Shown: positions 1 to 9,106 of the stretch, in pieces
Numbering within the stretch: the first letter of the stretch is position 1
How the letters are laid out: every line of letters begins with the position of its first letter
From: Lachnospiraceae bacterium
GTDB taxonomy: Bacteria > Bacillota > Clostridia > Lachnospirales > Lachnospiraceae
DNA length: 51,886 nucleotides
NCBI GenBank assembly: GCA_009774175.1
Contig: VSNG01000028.1
Coordinates: 1 to 51,886, forward strand
Direction: 5' to 3'
The notes under the pieces: model-generated
Database searches by the model: none
What the model saw: only the letters and a program-made list of their open reading frames with translations
Told to the model about the DNA's origin: nothing
Made by a program: the position numbers and the translations under genes

Positions 1-49
1 GATAAGGAGGGCGGGGAAGGACTGGCTTGGGACCGGCCACTTTTCTTTA

Positions 50-78
50 TTGTATTAACGGCCAAAAGATGATAAAAT
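50..78 (+). promoter_or_regulatory. sigma-A type promoter before the first gene
   Basis: A -35 hexamer TTGTAT (50–55) and a -10 hexamer TAAAAT (73–78) are separated by 17 bases, 57 bases before the ATG at 136. Recognised by pattern only. A weak GC hairpin with a short T-rich tail lies just upstream (about 25–50) and may end the preceding transcript. Confidence 0.5.
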
Positions 79-135
79 GCAGACATAGTTTTGCGGTTTT
101 TGTAACAGAATGGGAAATAATAGGAGAATGGCATT

Positions 136-666
136 ATGGATACAATTATTGATAAACTGGCACAGAAAAGAAACGCACAGGAGATGATCCGCGCAAATTC
201 CGCGGCGGAGGCGGCGAAGATGGAGCAGATGCAGAAACAGTTGAAGGCAAACGATGAGACCATGCAGGAGGTTCGCCGTGTCAATATAAAGACAGCCGAG
301 AATGTGGAAAATATGCGCAGCCTGCTGGCGCAGTGCATGGAGAAGCTGGAGAGCGCAGAGCGGAAGGAAGGCTCGGGCGAAGAGGCAGAGAAACAGCTTG
401 CCGCAATCAGGGGCCTTTTGGAAGAGCGTCTTGCGCAGACGGAGGATTTTGTGCATAAGGAGAATGTGAAAGTTTACCGTAACGTGCAGGCTGCCTTCAC
501 CGAGGAACTGGAGAAGCAGAATGGCCAAAATGAGGAGGACGGGACACAGAGAGGCGCCGGCGCGCCTGTGGGATTGTTGGTGGCCATTTTGATTGGCGTG
601 CTTGTGGACATTGCGGTGAATCTGGTTCCGATGGTTTTACAGATTATGAACGTGAAGCTTTTTTAG
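136..666 (+). CDS. Tail-anchored coiled-coil protein of unknown function
   Basis: A 176-residue protein I do not recognise as a named family. Residues about 1–115 are charged and rich in Lys, Glu, Gln and Ala with heptad-like spacing, so a coiled coil is likely. Residues about 145–172 form a single hydrophobic segment at the very C-terminus, so the protein is probably anchored in the membrane by its tail with the coiled coil in the cytoplasm. An AGGAG site sits about 8 bases before the ATG. It lies 37 bases before the M23 peptidase gene on the same strand. A role in envelope organisation is possible but is only inferred from that neighbour. Confidence 0.7.
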   Translation: MDTIIDKLAQKRNAQEMIRANSAAEAAKMEQMQKQLKANDETMQEVRRVNIKTAENVENMRSLLAQCMEKLESAERKEGSGEEAEKQLAAIRGLLEERLAQTEDFVHKENVKVYRNVQAAFTEELEKQNGQNEEDGTQRGAGAPVGLLVAILIGVLVDIAVNLVPMVLQIMNVKLF

Positions 667-703
667 GCGGAATCGGGCGGATCTGGTGCACGGATAAATT
701 ATT

Positions 704-2281
704 ATGAAAATATTGAGCAGACATTATAAAAAAATGAAAATTGCATATATTAAAGTTGCGGTGCTCGTCAGCGTCATCGCAGCCTTTTTCCTGCCCCATT
801 TTCAGACCGTTGAGAGCCACGGGGATAATATGTTCACCGTCTATTTAAACGGGATACAGGTGGGCGTTATGGGAGATATCAAGGAGGCGGACGAATGCCT
901 GATTGCGGCCAGAAGAAAGCTGGCGGCGGACAGCGACGAGCTAGTGCTGGCGGAGAGCGATCTGACTTGGGAGGGCTCGGAAGTGCTCTGGGGGCAGATA
1001 GACGACAGAAGTGAGATCGTTTCCAATATGCTCGGCGCGCTCAGGGGCAGCGTTAAGGAGACTCTGAACCGTTCCTACACGGTGAAGATTAATGAGTATA
1101 CGGTAAACCTTGCAAGTACGCAGGAGGTGCTTGCTCTTTTACAGGCTTCCATCAAAAGGTATGACAGCCAGAATACCTATTATGCGGATCTGGTGATGGA
1201 TTCCGAAAGAGAACTCAATGTGCTGACGACGCAGATTTACTCTTCCAGAGAGCAGAAGGAGGAAGAGGCGGAGGAAGTTATGACCAGCGTGGGAATCGAC
1301 GCGACGCTGGATGAGATTTTTGCTGATATTGAACCGGCCACGGAAAAGGATTTCTCCGATTATGAGCTGGGACTTCTTGCGCTGGACTTCGGCGATACGG
1401 TGGAGGTAGTGGAGTCCTATTTGCAGGACGAGGAACTGACTCCTCTCGACAGGGCTATTGAAGAGGTGACAAAGGATCAGGAGAAGGAGCAGATTTACGA
1501 GGTGGTTGCGGGGGACACGCTCTCCCAGATTGCCGAGAAGAATGAAATTCCCCTTGACCGGCTGGTTGCCATGAATGAAACCATTGAGAGCGAAAACTCT
1601 CTGATCCGGGTGGGGGACGAGCTTATCGTGACGATACCCGAGCCGGAGCTTTCCGTGGAACGCACGGAGCAGATGTATTATGAAGAGGATTACGAGGCGG
1701 ACATTATCTATGTGGACAACGACGACTGGTATACCAACCAGACGCAGACTTTGCAGGAGCCTTCCGCAGGCCATCGCAAAGTGGTGGCGGATGTGTCCTA
1801 TCGCAATAACGAGGAAGTCGGCAGGGAGATCCTGAAAGAGGAGATCACGTATGCGGCCGTGCCCAAAATTGTGGAACGGGGTACGAAGATTCCTCCGACG
1901 TATATCAAACCGATCTCCGGAGGCAGACTTTCCTCCAACTTCGGCAGGCGTAAGGCGCCTACCAGAAGAGCCAGCACCTATCATAAAGGCGTAGATTGGG
2001 CGACGCCGGTTGGCACTGCGGTTATGGCCTCCTCTACGGGCACCGTTACAAGGGCGGGCTGGGGAAGCGGCTACGGCTATGTGGTTTATATTGACCATGC
2101 GGACGGCAGGCAGACCCGCTACGGCCATCTGAGCAAAGTGCTGGTGAAACAGGGACAGACTGTAACCCAGGGGCAGAAGATTGCCCTGAGCGGAAATACA
2201 GGCGTAAGTACGGGGCCTCACGTTCATTTTGAGATCCTGATAAACGGTTCGCAGGTGAACCCGTTTGACTATCTGAACTAA
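704..2281 (+). CDS. Exported LysM–G5–M23 cell-wall metallopeptidase
   Basis: A 525-residue protein with an N-terminal membrane segment (about residues 12–30, after a basic start), an extracytoplasmic stretch, a LysM module (about 265–312), a G5-like region (about 330–400) and a C-terminal M23/LytM endopeptidase domain (about 410–520). The zinc site is intact: H427 and D431 in HKGVD, and H506 and H508 in HVHF. Active M23 domains of this type cleave peptidoglycan stem or cross-bridge peptides outside the membrane. The ATG at 704 has no clear ribosome site. An in-frame ATG at 734 would still leave the membrane segment intact. The gene is followed by a structured intergenic element and then murA, so the context is cell-wall metabolism. 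Confidence 0.9.
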   Translation: MKILSRHYKKMKIAYIKVAVLVSVIAAFFLPHFQTVESHGDNMFTVYLNGIQVGVMGDIKEADECLIAARRKLAADSDELVLAESDLTWEGSEVLWGQIDDRSEIVSNMLGALRGSVKETLNRSYTVKINEYTVNLASTQEVLALLQASIKRYDSQNTYYADLVMDSERELNVLTTQIYSSREQKEEEAEEVMTSVGIDATLDEIFADIEPATEKDFSDYELGLLALDFGDTVEVVESYLQDEELTPLDRAIEEVTKDQEKEQIYEVVAGDTLSQIAEKNEIPLDRLVAMNETIESENSLIRVGDELIVTIPEPELSVERTEQMYYEEDYEADIIYVDNDDWYTNQTQTLQEPSAGHRKVVADVSYRNNEEVGREILKEEITYAAVPKIVERGTKIPPTYIKPISGGRLSSNFGRRKAPTRRASTYHKGVDWATPVGTAVMASSTGTVTRAGWGSGYGYVVYIDHADGRQTRYGHLSKVLVKQGQTVTQGQKIALSGNTGVSTGPHVHFEILINGSQVNPFDYLN

Positions 2282-2365
2282 CAGCTTGGCCGTATATGGT
2301 GAAGAAGCAAAAGTCATGCTTGCATGAATTTTCGCGACTGAGCAGATGGGCGCGGGCCAAGCTGT
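2281..2365 (+). ncRNA. Candidate structured RNA or repeat element, copy 1
   Basis: The ends form a perfect 11-bp inverted repeat (2281–2291 with 2355–2365). Inside, AGTC (2312–2315) pairs with GACT (2336–2339) and closes a 20-nt loop that begins ATGCTTGCATG. After the inner stem comes GAGCA, then GGCG. The same arrangement, with different stem sequences but the same loop start and loop length, occurs at 10132–10231. It begins at the last base of the peptidase stop codon and ends just before the murA promoter. It could be a small RNA, a cis-acting leader or end element, or a mobile palindromic repeat. Which one cannot be told from the sequence. Confidence 0.5.
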
Positions 2366-2369
2366 GGGG

Positions 2370-2397
2370 TTTACAAATATGTAAAATCTGGTATACT
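2370..2397 (+). promoter_or_regulatory. Probable murA promoter
   Basis: TTTACA (2370–2375) and TATACT (2392–2397) are 16 bases apart, 49 bases before the murA ATG. The promoter directly abuts the structured element upstream. Confidence 0.55.
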
Positions 2398-2446
2398 GTA
2401 TTTTAATGTTTGAGTTTTTTCGATTTAGAAAGGCAAGTAAACATAC

Positions 2447-3739
2447 ATGGAACAATATGCGATTAAGGGTGGAAATCCGTTAGTCGGCGAGGTGGAGATT
2501 GGCGGTGCGAAGAATGCGGCGCTGGCGATTCTTGCGGCAGCCATTATGACGGACGAAACCGTATTGATAGAAAATGTGCCTGACGTCAGGGACACCAACG
2601 TTATGATGCAGGCGATGGAAAGTATAGGCGTAGTGGTCAACCGTATTGACAGACATACGGTGAAGATCAATGCTTCACAGATTCACGATCTTGTGATCGA
2701 GGACGATTATATCAAGAAGATCAGGGCCTCCTACTATCTTTTGGGAGCGCTTTTAGGCAAATACAGCAAGGCGGAGGTTGCGCTTCCGGGAGGCTGTAAT
2801 ATAGGGCTTCGCCCCATTGACCAGCATATCAAAGGGTTTCGGGCGCTGGGCGCCAATGTCAGGATTGAGCATGGCCTGATTATTACGGAGGCTGCCAGGC
2901 TTAAGGGCAACCATATCTATATGGATGTGGTGACTGTGGGCGCTACCATGAATGTGATGATGGCGGCGGTCATGGCGGAGGGCACTACCGTAATCGAGAA
3001 TGCGGCCAAGGAGCCCCACGTGGTTGATCTGGCGAACTTCCTGAACAGTATGGGAGCAAATGTCAAGGGCGCGGGTACGGATGTGATTCGTATCAAGGGC
3101 GTGTCGAAGCTTCATGGGACGGAATATGTCATTATTCCCGATCAGATCGAGGCGGGCACTTTTATGTTTGCTGCCGCGGTGACGAAAGGCGATGTGACAG
3201 TAAAGAATGTGATTCCGAAGCATTTGGAGTCCATCAGCGCAAAGCTTCTGGAGATCGGCTGTGAAATTGAGGAATCTGACGACGCCGTGCGTGTGGTGGC
3301 GGCAAAACCTCTGGGACATACCCATGTGAAAACCCTTCCCTACCCTGGGTTTCCGACAGATATGCAGCCGCAGATTACGGTGGCACTGGGATTGTCCGCG
3401 GGCACAAGCATCGTGACGGAAAGTATATTCGAAAACCGTTTTAAATATGTGGACGAGCTTACCTGTATGGGAGCAAATATTAAAGTGGAGAGCAACACGG
3501 CGATTATTGATGGCGTGCCCAAATATACCGGGGCCAATATCACGGCGCCTGATCTGCGGGCGGGCGCGGCGCTTGTCATTGCCGCTCTGGCAGCCGATGG
3601 AATCAGCACGGTGGATGATATCAAGTATATTCAGCGCGGTTATGAAGATTTTCACTTGAAATTGCAGGGATTGGGCGCGCAGATTGATCTGGTGACTACC
3701 GAACGGGAATTGCAGAAATTTAAGCTGAAAGTCAGCTGA
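2447..3739 (+). CDS. murA: UDP-N-acetylglucosamine 1-carboxyvinyltransferase
   Basis: This 430-residue enzyme transfers enolpyruvate from phosphoenolpyruvate to UDP-GlcNAc, the first committed step of peptidoglycan synthesis in the cytoplasm. The N-terminus carries the KN pair (K22, N23) that binds substrate. The catalytic loop contains PGGCNIG with Cys117, equivalent to the cysteine alkylated by fosfomycin, so the enzyme should be fosfomycin-sensitive unless the drug is excluded or destroyed. Length and both repeats of the EPSP-synthase fold match the family. Gram-positive bacteria often have two paralogues (MurA and MurZ/MurA2), and the sequence alone does not settle which this is. The gene has its own promoter and follows a cell-wall peptidase. 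Confidence 0.96.
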   Translation: MEQYAIKGGNPLVGEVEIGGAKNAALAILAAAIMTDETVLIENVPDVRDTNVMMQAMESIGVVVNRIDRHTVKINASQIHDLVIEDDYIKKIRASYYLLGALLGKYSKAEVALPGGCNIGLRPIDQHIKGFRALGANVRIEHGLIITEAARLKGNHIYMDVVTVGATMNVMMAAVMAEGTTVIENAAKEPHVVDLANFLNSMGANVKGAGTDVIRIKGVSKLHGTEYVIIPDQIEAGTFMFAAAVTKGDVTVKNVIPKHLESISAKLLEIGCEIEESDDAVRVVAAKPLGHTHVKTLPYPGFPTDMQPQITVALGLSAGTSIVTESIFENRFKYVDELTCMGANIKVESNTAIIDGVPKYTGANITAPDLRAGAALVIAALAADGISTVDDIKYIQRGYEDFHLKLQGLGAQIDLVTTERELQKFKLKVS

Positions 3740-3793
3740 TTGCAGACGGGCAGGACAGCGTTACTCTGATTGCTCTTTTTGGATAATCAGGGC

Positions 3794-3822
3794 TTGACAG
3801 ACGTTCTGTATGGGTGTATGTT
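3794..3822 (+). promoter_or_regulatory. Promoter of the SAM riboswitch–metK transcript
   Basis: TTGACA (3794–3799) and TATGTT (3817–3822) lie 17 bases apart, about 50 bases before the first riboswitch stem, which is the expected placement. Confidence 0.7.
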
Positions 3823-3872
3823 AATTTACAGATAAGAAATGCAGGCAGAAAATTTCATATTGTGATATCTTT

Positions 3873-3985
3873 CTCTTATTCAGAGTGGTGGAGATACATA
3901 GGATCAATGAAGCCACGGCAACCCCTGTAAGGAAGGTGCCAACCTGAGCGAGACCGCATAAGCGGTACAGATCGAACAATAAGAG
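3873..3985 (+). ncRNA. SAM-I (S-box) riboswitch
   Basis: The closing P1 stem pairs CTCTTATT (3873–3880) with AATAAGAG (3978–3985). Between them are the conserved S-box segments GGTGGAGA, ATGAAGCCACGGCAACC and AAGGTGCCAACCTGAGCG, in the right order and spacing. S-box RNAs bind S-adenosylmethionine and then favour termination. The gene downstream makes that metabolite, so this is feedback control of metK. The region from 3740 to the promoter holds nothing else I can name. Confidence 0.96.
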
Positions 3986-4006
3986 GGTTTGATGCGGCAT
4001 GTCGGG

Positions 4007-4045
4007 TCCTCTGTTTCGGAAGAAATAGGAGGGCTTTTCTATTTT
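4007..4045 (+). terminator. Expression-platform terminator of the SAM riboswitch
   Basis: CCTCTGTTTC (about 4008–4017) pairs imperfectly with GAAATAGGAGG (about 4022–4032), followed by a T-rich run (4035–4045). Placed between the aptamer and the metK start, it fits a SAM-controlled terminator. The alternative antiterminator pairing was not worked out. Confidence 0.6.
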
Positions 4046-4097
4046 GCGCGAATCTGCTTATTTGCGTATAACAAAAAACTACAAAAGGAGAGGAAAA

Positions 4098-5279
4098 ATG
4101 GAAAAAAGATTATTTACATCTGAGTCGGTAACGGAAGGCCATCCCGACAAAGTCTGCGACGCGATTTCGGACGCCATTCTGGACGCCTGTATGGCGGCGG
4201 ATCCCATGAGCCGCGTTGCCTGCGAGACGGCTGTGTGCACCGGGTTTGTACTGGTGACTGGCGAGATTACCACAAACGCATATGTGGATATGCAGAAGGT
4301 GGTGCGCGATACGGTGAAGGAGATCGGTTATACCAAGTCTGAATATGGATTTGACGCCAATACCTGTGCGGTGTTCGTGGCGATTGACGAGCAGTCGGCG
4401 GATATTGCCATGGGCGTGGACAAGGCGCTGGAAGCAAAGAAGGGCGAGCAGACGGACGACCTCGACACGGGCGCGGGCGATCAGGGCATGATGTTTGGTT
4501 ACGCTACCAACGAGACAGAGGAGTACATGCCTTATCCTATTGATCTGGCTCACAAGCTGGCGTTACAGCTTACCAGAGTGCGTAAGGACGGTACGCTCAA
4601 ATACTTAAGACCCGACGGCAAGAGTCAGGTGTCCGTTGAGTACGACGAGGCCGGCAAGCCGGTTCGCCTGGAGGCGGTTGTGCTTTCTACCCAGCACGAT
4701 GACGACGTGACGCAGGAGCAGATTCACGAGGATATTAAAAAATACGTGTTTGATCCGGTTCTGCCAAAGGAGCTTGTGGACGATAAGACCAAGTTCTTCA
4801 TCAATCCTACGGGACGCTTCGTGATCGGCGGCCCTCACGGCGACGCGGGTCTGACGGGACGTAAGATCATAGTGGACACCTACGGCGGCTATGCCCGTCA
4901 CGGCGGCGGCGCTTTCTCCGGTAAGGACTGCACGAAGGTGGACCGTTCCGCGGCTTATGCGGCGCGCTATGTTGCGAAGAATATCGTTGCTGCGGGAATT
5001 GCGGACAAGTGTGAGATTCAGCTCTCCTATGCAATTGGTGTGGCACAGCCTACCTCCATCATGGTAGATACCTTTGGCACAGGAAAGATTGCCGACGACA
5101 AGCTGGTGGAGATCGTGCGCGAGAACTTCGACTTAAGGCCTGCGGGCATCATCAAAATGCTTGACCTTCGCCGCCCGATCTACAAGCAGACAGCGGCATA
5201 CGGCCATTTTGGACGTAACGATCTGGATCTGCCCTGGGAGAAGCTTGACAAGGTGGATGCGCTTAAGAAATATCTGTAA
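4098..5279 (+). CDS. metK: S-adenosylmethionine synthetase
   Basis: A 393-residue cytoplasmic enzyme that makes S-adenosylmethionine from methionine and ATP. Signature stretches are visible: FTSESVTEGHPDK at the N-terminus, GAGDQGMMFGYA (the ATP-binding motif), and GGAFSGKD, the phosphate-binding loop. The ATG at 4098 is preferred because AAGGAGAGG lies directly upstream and the family begins with this motif. An upstream in-frame TTG at 4044 falls inside the riboswitch terminator and is rejected. Length matches the family (about 390 residues). Expression is expected to fall when S-adenosylmethionine is plentiful. Confidence 0.97.
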   Translation: MEKRLFTSESVTEGHPDKVCDAISDAILDACMAADPMSRVACETAVCTGFVLVTGEITTNAYVDMQKVVRDTVKEIGYTKSEYGFDANTCAVFVAIDEQSADIAMGVDKALEAKKGEQTDDLDTGAGDQGMMFGYATNETEEYMPYPIDLAHKLALQLTRVRKDGTLKYLRPDGKSQVSVEYDEAGKPVRLEAVVLSTQHDDDVTQEQIHEDIKKYVFDPVLPKELVDDKTKFFINPTGRFVIGGPHGDAGLTGRKIIVDTYGGYARHGGGAFSGKDCTKVDRSAAYAARYVAKNIVAAGIADKCEIQLSYAIGVAQPTSIMVDTFGTGKIADDKLVEIVRENFDLRPAGIIKMLDLRRPIYKQTAAYGHFGRNDLDLPWEKLDKVDALKKYL

Positions 5280-5307
5280 GATAATCGTTTGATCTTTTTA
5301 ATGAGAT

Positions 5308-5346
5308 AAAGCGGGAAATTCCTGTAGAGGGGATTTCCTGCTTTCT
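5308..5346 (+). terminator. Terminator after metK
   Basis: AAAGCGGGAAAT (5308–5319) pairs with ATTTCCTGCTTT (about 5333–5344) with one G·T pair. The arm itself ends in a T-rich stretch. It lies 29 bases after the metK stop. Confidence 0.6.
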
Positions 5347-5478
5347 TGTGACCAACGAAATTAAAGTAATCACCCGCTCAGTTACGGAAGAGTTTCGGTA
5401 TTTTTATGAGAAATACCGGCTGAAACTGACGGATTATACGGGCAACTTGATTGATAAAAAGAAAGAGCGAGGTCTGAC

Positions 5479-8400
5479 ATGGCATTTGCGCATCTACATG
5501 TCCACACGGAGTACAGTCTCCTGGACGGTTCCAACAAGATTAAGGAATATGTGAAATATGTGAAGGAGCTGGGAATGGACAGCGCGGCAATCACGGATCA
5601 CGGCGTTATGTACGGTGTTATTGATTTTTATAAAGCGGCTAAAGAGGCGGGGATTAACCCGGTTATAGGCTGCGAGGTTTATGTGGCGCCTCATTCCCGG
5701 TTTGACAGGGAGCTTACGGGCGGCGAAGACCGCTATTACCATCTGGTGCTTTTGGCGGAGAACAATGTGGGCTACGCCAATCTGGTGAAGATTGTGAGTA
5801 AGGGATTCACGGAAGGGTATTACTATAAGCCCCGTGTGGATATGGAGCTTCTGGAGGAATATCACGAGGGGCTGATCGCGCTTTCGGCCTGTCTGGCGGG
5901 AGAAGTGCCTCGTTACATCCAGAAAGGACTGGTGGATGAGGCGAAGAAGGTCGCGCTGAAATATCAGGGGATTTTTGGTAAGGACAATTATTTTCTGGAA
6001 TTACAGGATCACGGGATTCCCGCCCAGCAGACGGTAAATTCCGTGCTTCTTCGTATGAGCAAAGAATTGGATATCCCGCTTGTGGCAACGAACGACGTGC
6101 ATTATACCTATGCGCAGGACGCCCAGCCCCATGATATCCTGCTCTGTCTGCAGACGGGAAAAAAACTGGCTGACGAGGATCGTATGCGCTACGACGGGGG
6201 CCAGTATTATGTGAAGAGCGAGGAGGAGATGAAGGGACTTTTCTCCTATGCCTGGGAGGCCGTGGAGAATACCCAGCGGATTGCGGATCGGTGCCACGTG
6301 GAAATTGAGTTCGGCAATTATAAGGTGCCTCGTTATGAAGCGCCGGAAGGATATGATTCCTGGAGCTATTTAAATAAGCTCTGTCAGGACGGCATGAAGG
6401 AACGCTACCCGGAGGACGACGGGACGTTGCAGGAGCGTCTGCACTATGAGCTTGACACGATTAAAAGCATGGGGTTCGTGGATTATTTTCTGATTGTGTG
6501 GGATTATATCAACTTTTGCAGGGAGAACGGGATCGCCGTGGGACCGGGCAGAGGCTCGGCAGCGGGAAGCATCGTGTCCTACTGCCTGAGAATCACCAAT
6601 ATAGATCCGATAAAATACAGCCTGCTCTTTGAGCGTTTTTTAAACCCGGAGCGTGTTTCCATGCCGGATATCGACGTGGACTTCTGCTATGAGAGACGGC
6701 AGGAGGTAATTGACTATGTGGGCAGGAAATACGGCGGCGATAAGGTGGTGCAGATCGTCACCTTCGGTACAATGGCGGCCAAGGGTGTGATCCGCGACGT
6801 AGGGCGGGTGATGGATCTGCCCTATGCCTATGTGGACCGGATTGCAAAAATGATTCCCAATGAGCAGAATCAGGGCGTTCCCATAGACCGGGCATTGGAG
6901 ATGAACCCGGAGTTGAAGGCCCTTTATCAGGAGGACGAACAGGTTCATAACCTGATCGACATGAGCAGACGGCTGGAGGGACTGCCGCGCCATACCTCCA
7001 TGCATGCGGCGGGGGTGGTGATCTGCCCGGAGGAGGCGGATCAGTTTGTACCGCTGTCCCGGGGGGCGGACGGTTCCATCACAACCCAGTTTCCCATGAC
7101 GACCATCGAGGAGCTGGGGCTTTTGAAGATGGATTTTCTGGGCCTGCGCACGCTTACGGTGATTCAGGATACGGTGCGGCTGGTGGAGCAGAGCAAGGGG
7201 ATTTCCATAGATATTGATAAGATTGATTACGACGATAAGGATGTGCTTGCCTCCCTTGGCACGGGACGCACGGACGGCGTGTTCCAGCTTGAAAGCGGCG
7301 GTATGAAAAGCTTCATGAAGGAGTTGAAGCCTCGGAGTCTGGAGGATGTGATTGCCGGGATTTCCCTGTACCGGCCCGGCCCCATGGATTTTATTCCCAA
7401 ATATATCAAGGGAAAAAATCATCCGGAATCCGTGACCTACGACTGCCCCCAGCTGGAACCCATTCTGGCGCCCACTTACGGCTGTATCGTGTATCAGGAG
7501 CAGGTGATGCAGATTGTGCGGGAGCTTGGCGGCTACACCATGGGCAGAAGCGATCTGGTACGCCGCGCCATGAGTAAGAAAAAGCAGTATGTGATGGAGC
7601 AGGAGCGGAAAAATTTCACCTACGGGAATCCCGAGGAGGGCGTGCCCGGCTGTGTGGCGGCCGGAATCGACGCGAAGGTGGCGGATCATATTTACGATAC
7701 GATGATGGACTTCGCGAAATACGCTTTCAATAAATCCCACGCCGCCTGCTACGCTGTGGTGGCATACCAGACGGCCTACCTGAAATATTACCATCCGGTG
7801 GAGTTTATGGCGGCTCTCATGACCTCCGTGATTGATAATCCCAGCAAGGTGGCGGAGTATATTATGACAAGCAGAAGCATGGGCATCCAGATTCTGCCGC
7901 CGGATATCAACGTGGGAGAAAACGGGTTTTCCGTATCGGACGGGCAGATCCGTTATGCCCTCTCCGCCATCAAGAGCGTGGGCCGCAACGTGATCGACGC
8001 GATTGTGGCGGAACGGGAGGCGAGAGGCCCGTACCAGAGTCTGGGGGATTTTGCCACGCGCGTTACGGACCGGGATATGAATAAGCGCATTGTGGAGCAT
8101 TTTATCAAGGCGGGCGCGATGGACAGCCTTGGCGGCACCAGAAAGCAGCTCTTGAGCGTATACATGCAGGTGATGGACGGCATACAGCAGGATCGGAAAA
8201 ATAATATGGCGGGGCAGATATCCCTGTTTGATCTGGCGGATGAGGAAGAGAAAATGGATTATCGGGTGAGTCTTCCCAACGTAGGCGAATACTCAAAGGA
8301 GATGAAGCTTGCTTTTGAAAAGGAAGTGCTTGGCATTTATATCAGCGGACATCCTCTTGAGGAGTATCGGGAAATCTGGAAAAAGCATATCACAAACACC

Positions 8401-8934
8401 ACGGCGGATTTCATGCTGGATGAGGACAGCGGCGAGTGCAGGGTGGAGGATAATGCAAAAGTCACTATCGGCGGCATGATAACGGAGAAGAAGATTAAAT
8501 ACACCAAAAATGATAAGGTGATGGCGTTTCTGCAGGTGGAGGATCTGGTCGGTTCTGTGGAAGTTATTGTTTTTCCCAGAGATTATGAACGGTATGGAAA
8601 CGCGATCATGGAAGACGGGAAGGTCTTTATCAAAGGCAGGGTATCCGTGGAGGAGGATAAGGACGCCAAGCTGATCTGCGAGCAGATTTCCACCTTCGAG
8701 CAGATGCCGAAAAAGCTCTGGATCAAGTTTTCTACAAGAGAGGCCTATGAGGAGCAAAAGGAAGCGCTTTTTGATATTTTGCGGGAGGCGGAAGGAAAGG
8801 ACAACGTGGTGATTTACGTGGAGAATCCAAAGGCCATGAATCCCCTGCCCGCAAACTGGAACGTATCGGCGCAGGCGCCTTTAATCGGCAGACTGGAAGC
8901 AGCCTTCGGAGAGGAAAATGTGAAGGTGGTATAG
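5479..8934 (+). CDS. dnaE: DNA polymerase III alpha subunit, DnaE type
   Basis: A 1151-residue replicative polymerase of the C family. The N-terminal PHP domain starts with HLHVHTEYS and keeps ITDHG. The catalytic palm has PDIDVDF (D397, D399, D401). A helix-hairpin-helix region is expected near residues 840–900, and an OB-fold lies at about 1020–1085 (VTIGGMITEKK onward). No 3'-5' exonuclease insertion is present, so this is DnaE rather than PolC. In Firmicutes DnaE extends primers before handing over to PolC. Length is normal for DnaE1-type proteins. The start follows an AAGAAAGAGCGAGG stretch, a moderate ribosome site. It is followed by the phosphofructokinase gene, as in many Clostridia and Bacilli. 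Confidence 0.96.
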   Translation: MAFAHLHVHTEYSLLDGSNKIKEYVKYVKELGMDSAAITDHGVMYGVIDFYKAAKEAGINPVIGCEVYVAPHSRFDRELTGGEDRYYHLVLLAENNVGYANLVKIVSKGFTEGYYYKPRVDMELLEEYHEGLIALSACLAGEVPRYIQKGLVDEAKKVALKYQGIFGKDNYFLELQDHGIPAQQTVNSVLLRMSKELDIPLVATNDVHYTYAQDAQPHDILLCLQTGKKLADEDRMRYDGGQYYVKSEEEMKGLFSYAWEAVENTQRIADRCHVEIEFGNYKVPRYEAPEGYDSWSYLNKLCQDGMKERYPEDDGTLQERLHYELDTIKSMGFVDYFLIVWDYINFCRENGIAVGPGRGSAAGSIVSYCLRITNIDPIKYSLLFERFLNPERVSMPDIDVDFCYERRQEVIDYVGRKYGGDKVVQIVTFGTMAAKGVIRDVGRVMDLPYAYVDRIAKMIPNEQNQGVPIDRALEMNPELKALYQEDEQVHNLIDMSRRLEGLPRHTSMHAAGVVICPEEADQFVPLSRGADGSITTQFPMTTIEELGLLKMDFLGLRTLTVIQDTVRLVEQSKGISIDIDKIDYDDKDVLASLGTGRTDGVFQLESGGMKSFMKELKPRSLEDVIAGISLYRPGPMDFIPKYIKGKNHPESVTYDCPQLEPILAPTYGCIVYQEQVMQIVRELGGYTMGRSDLVRRAMSKKKQYVMEQERKNFTYGNPEEGVPGCVAAGIDAKVADHIYDTMMDFAKYAFNKSHAACYAVVAYQTAYLKYYHPVEFMAALMTSVIDNPSKVAEYIMTSRSMGIQILPPDINVGENGFSVSDGQIRYALSAIKSVGRNVIDAIVAEREARGPYQSLGDFATRVTDRDMNKRIVEHFIKAGAMDSLGGTRKQLLSVYMQVMDGIQQDRKNNMAGQISLFDLADEEEKMDYRVSLPNVGEYSKEMKLAFEKEVLGIYISGHPLEEYREIWKKHITNTTADFMLDEDSGECRVEDNAKVTIGGMITEKKIKYTKNDKVMAFLQVEDLVGSVEVIVFPRDYERYGNAIMEDGKVFIKGRVSVEEDKDAKLICEQISTFEQMPKKLWIKFSTREAYEEQKEALFDILREAEGKDNVVIYVENPKAMNPLPANWNVSAQAPLIGRLEAAFGEENVKVV

Positions 8935-9006
8935 CGGTTTGGCCGGCCTGAATCGGGCCTTCTGATTGTTCACGGCAAAGGCTGTGTTGTGGAGAATGGA
9001 AAAATA

Positions 9007-9035
9007 TTGAAAAATAAATGTTTATAGAGTAAAAT
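9007..9035 (+). promoter_or_regulatory. Probable phosphofructokinase promoter
   Basis: TTGAAA (9007–9012) and TAAAAT (9030–9035) are 17 bases apart in an AT-rich stretch, 71 bases before the proposed ATG at 9107. Confidence 0.6.
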
Positions 9036-9106
9036 AAGCATAGAGTGATTTTGCCTTCTGGCTGGAAACAGAGCGGCTGACGGGGCAGAAAGGTGTGGGT
9101 ATCGGA

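Noticed and set aside
1139..2455. 438-residue minus-strand open frame opposite the M23 peptidase gene
   Set aside because: The composition is shadow-like (His, Arg, Leu rich), and the plus-strand protein has a complete, conserved domain set.
3766..3790. Hairpin after murA
   Set aside because: The T-run is inside the loop and the stem is only six pairs, so it is too weak to call a terminator.
4044..4097. Upstream TTG start that would lengthen metK by 18 residues
   Set aside because: It lies inside the riboswitch terminator, has no ribosome site, and the extra residues are absent from the family start.
5348..5554. 68-residue plus-strand frame overlapping the dnaE start
   Set aside because: It overlaps the dnaE start in another frame and has no recognisable motif or ribosome site.
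6640..8100. 486-residue minus-strand open frame opposite dnaE
   Set aside because: It is the mirror of a strongly conserved gene, has no ribosome site and shows no domain, so it is a GC-biased shadow.
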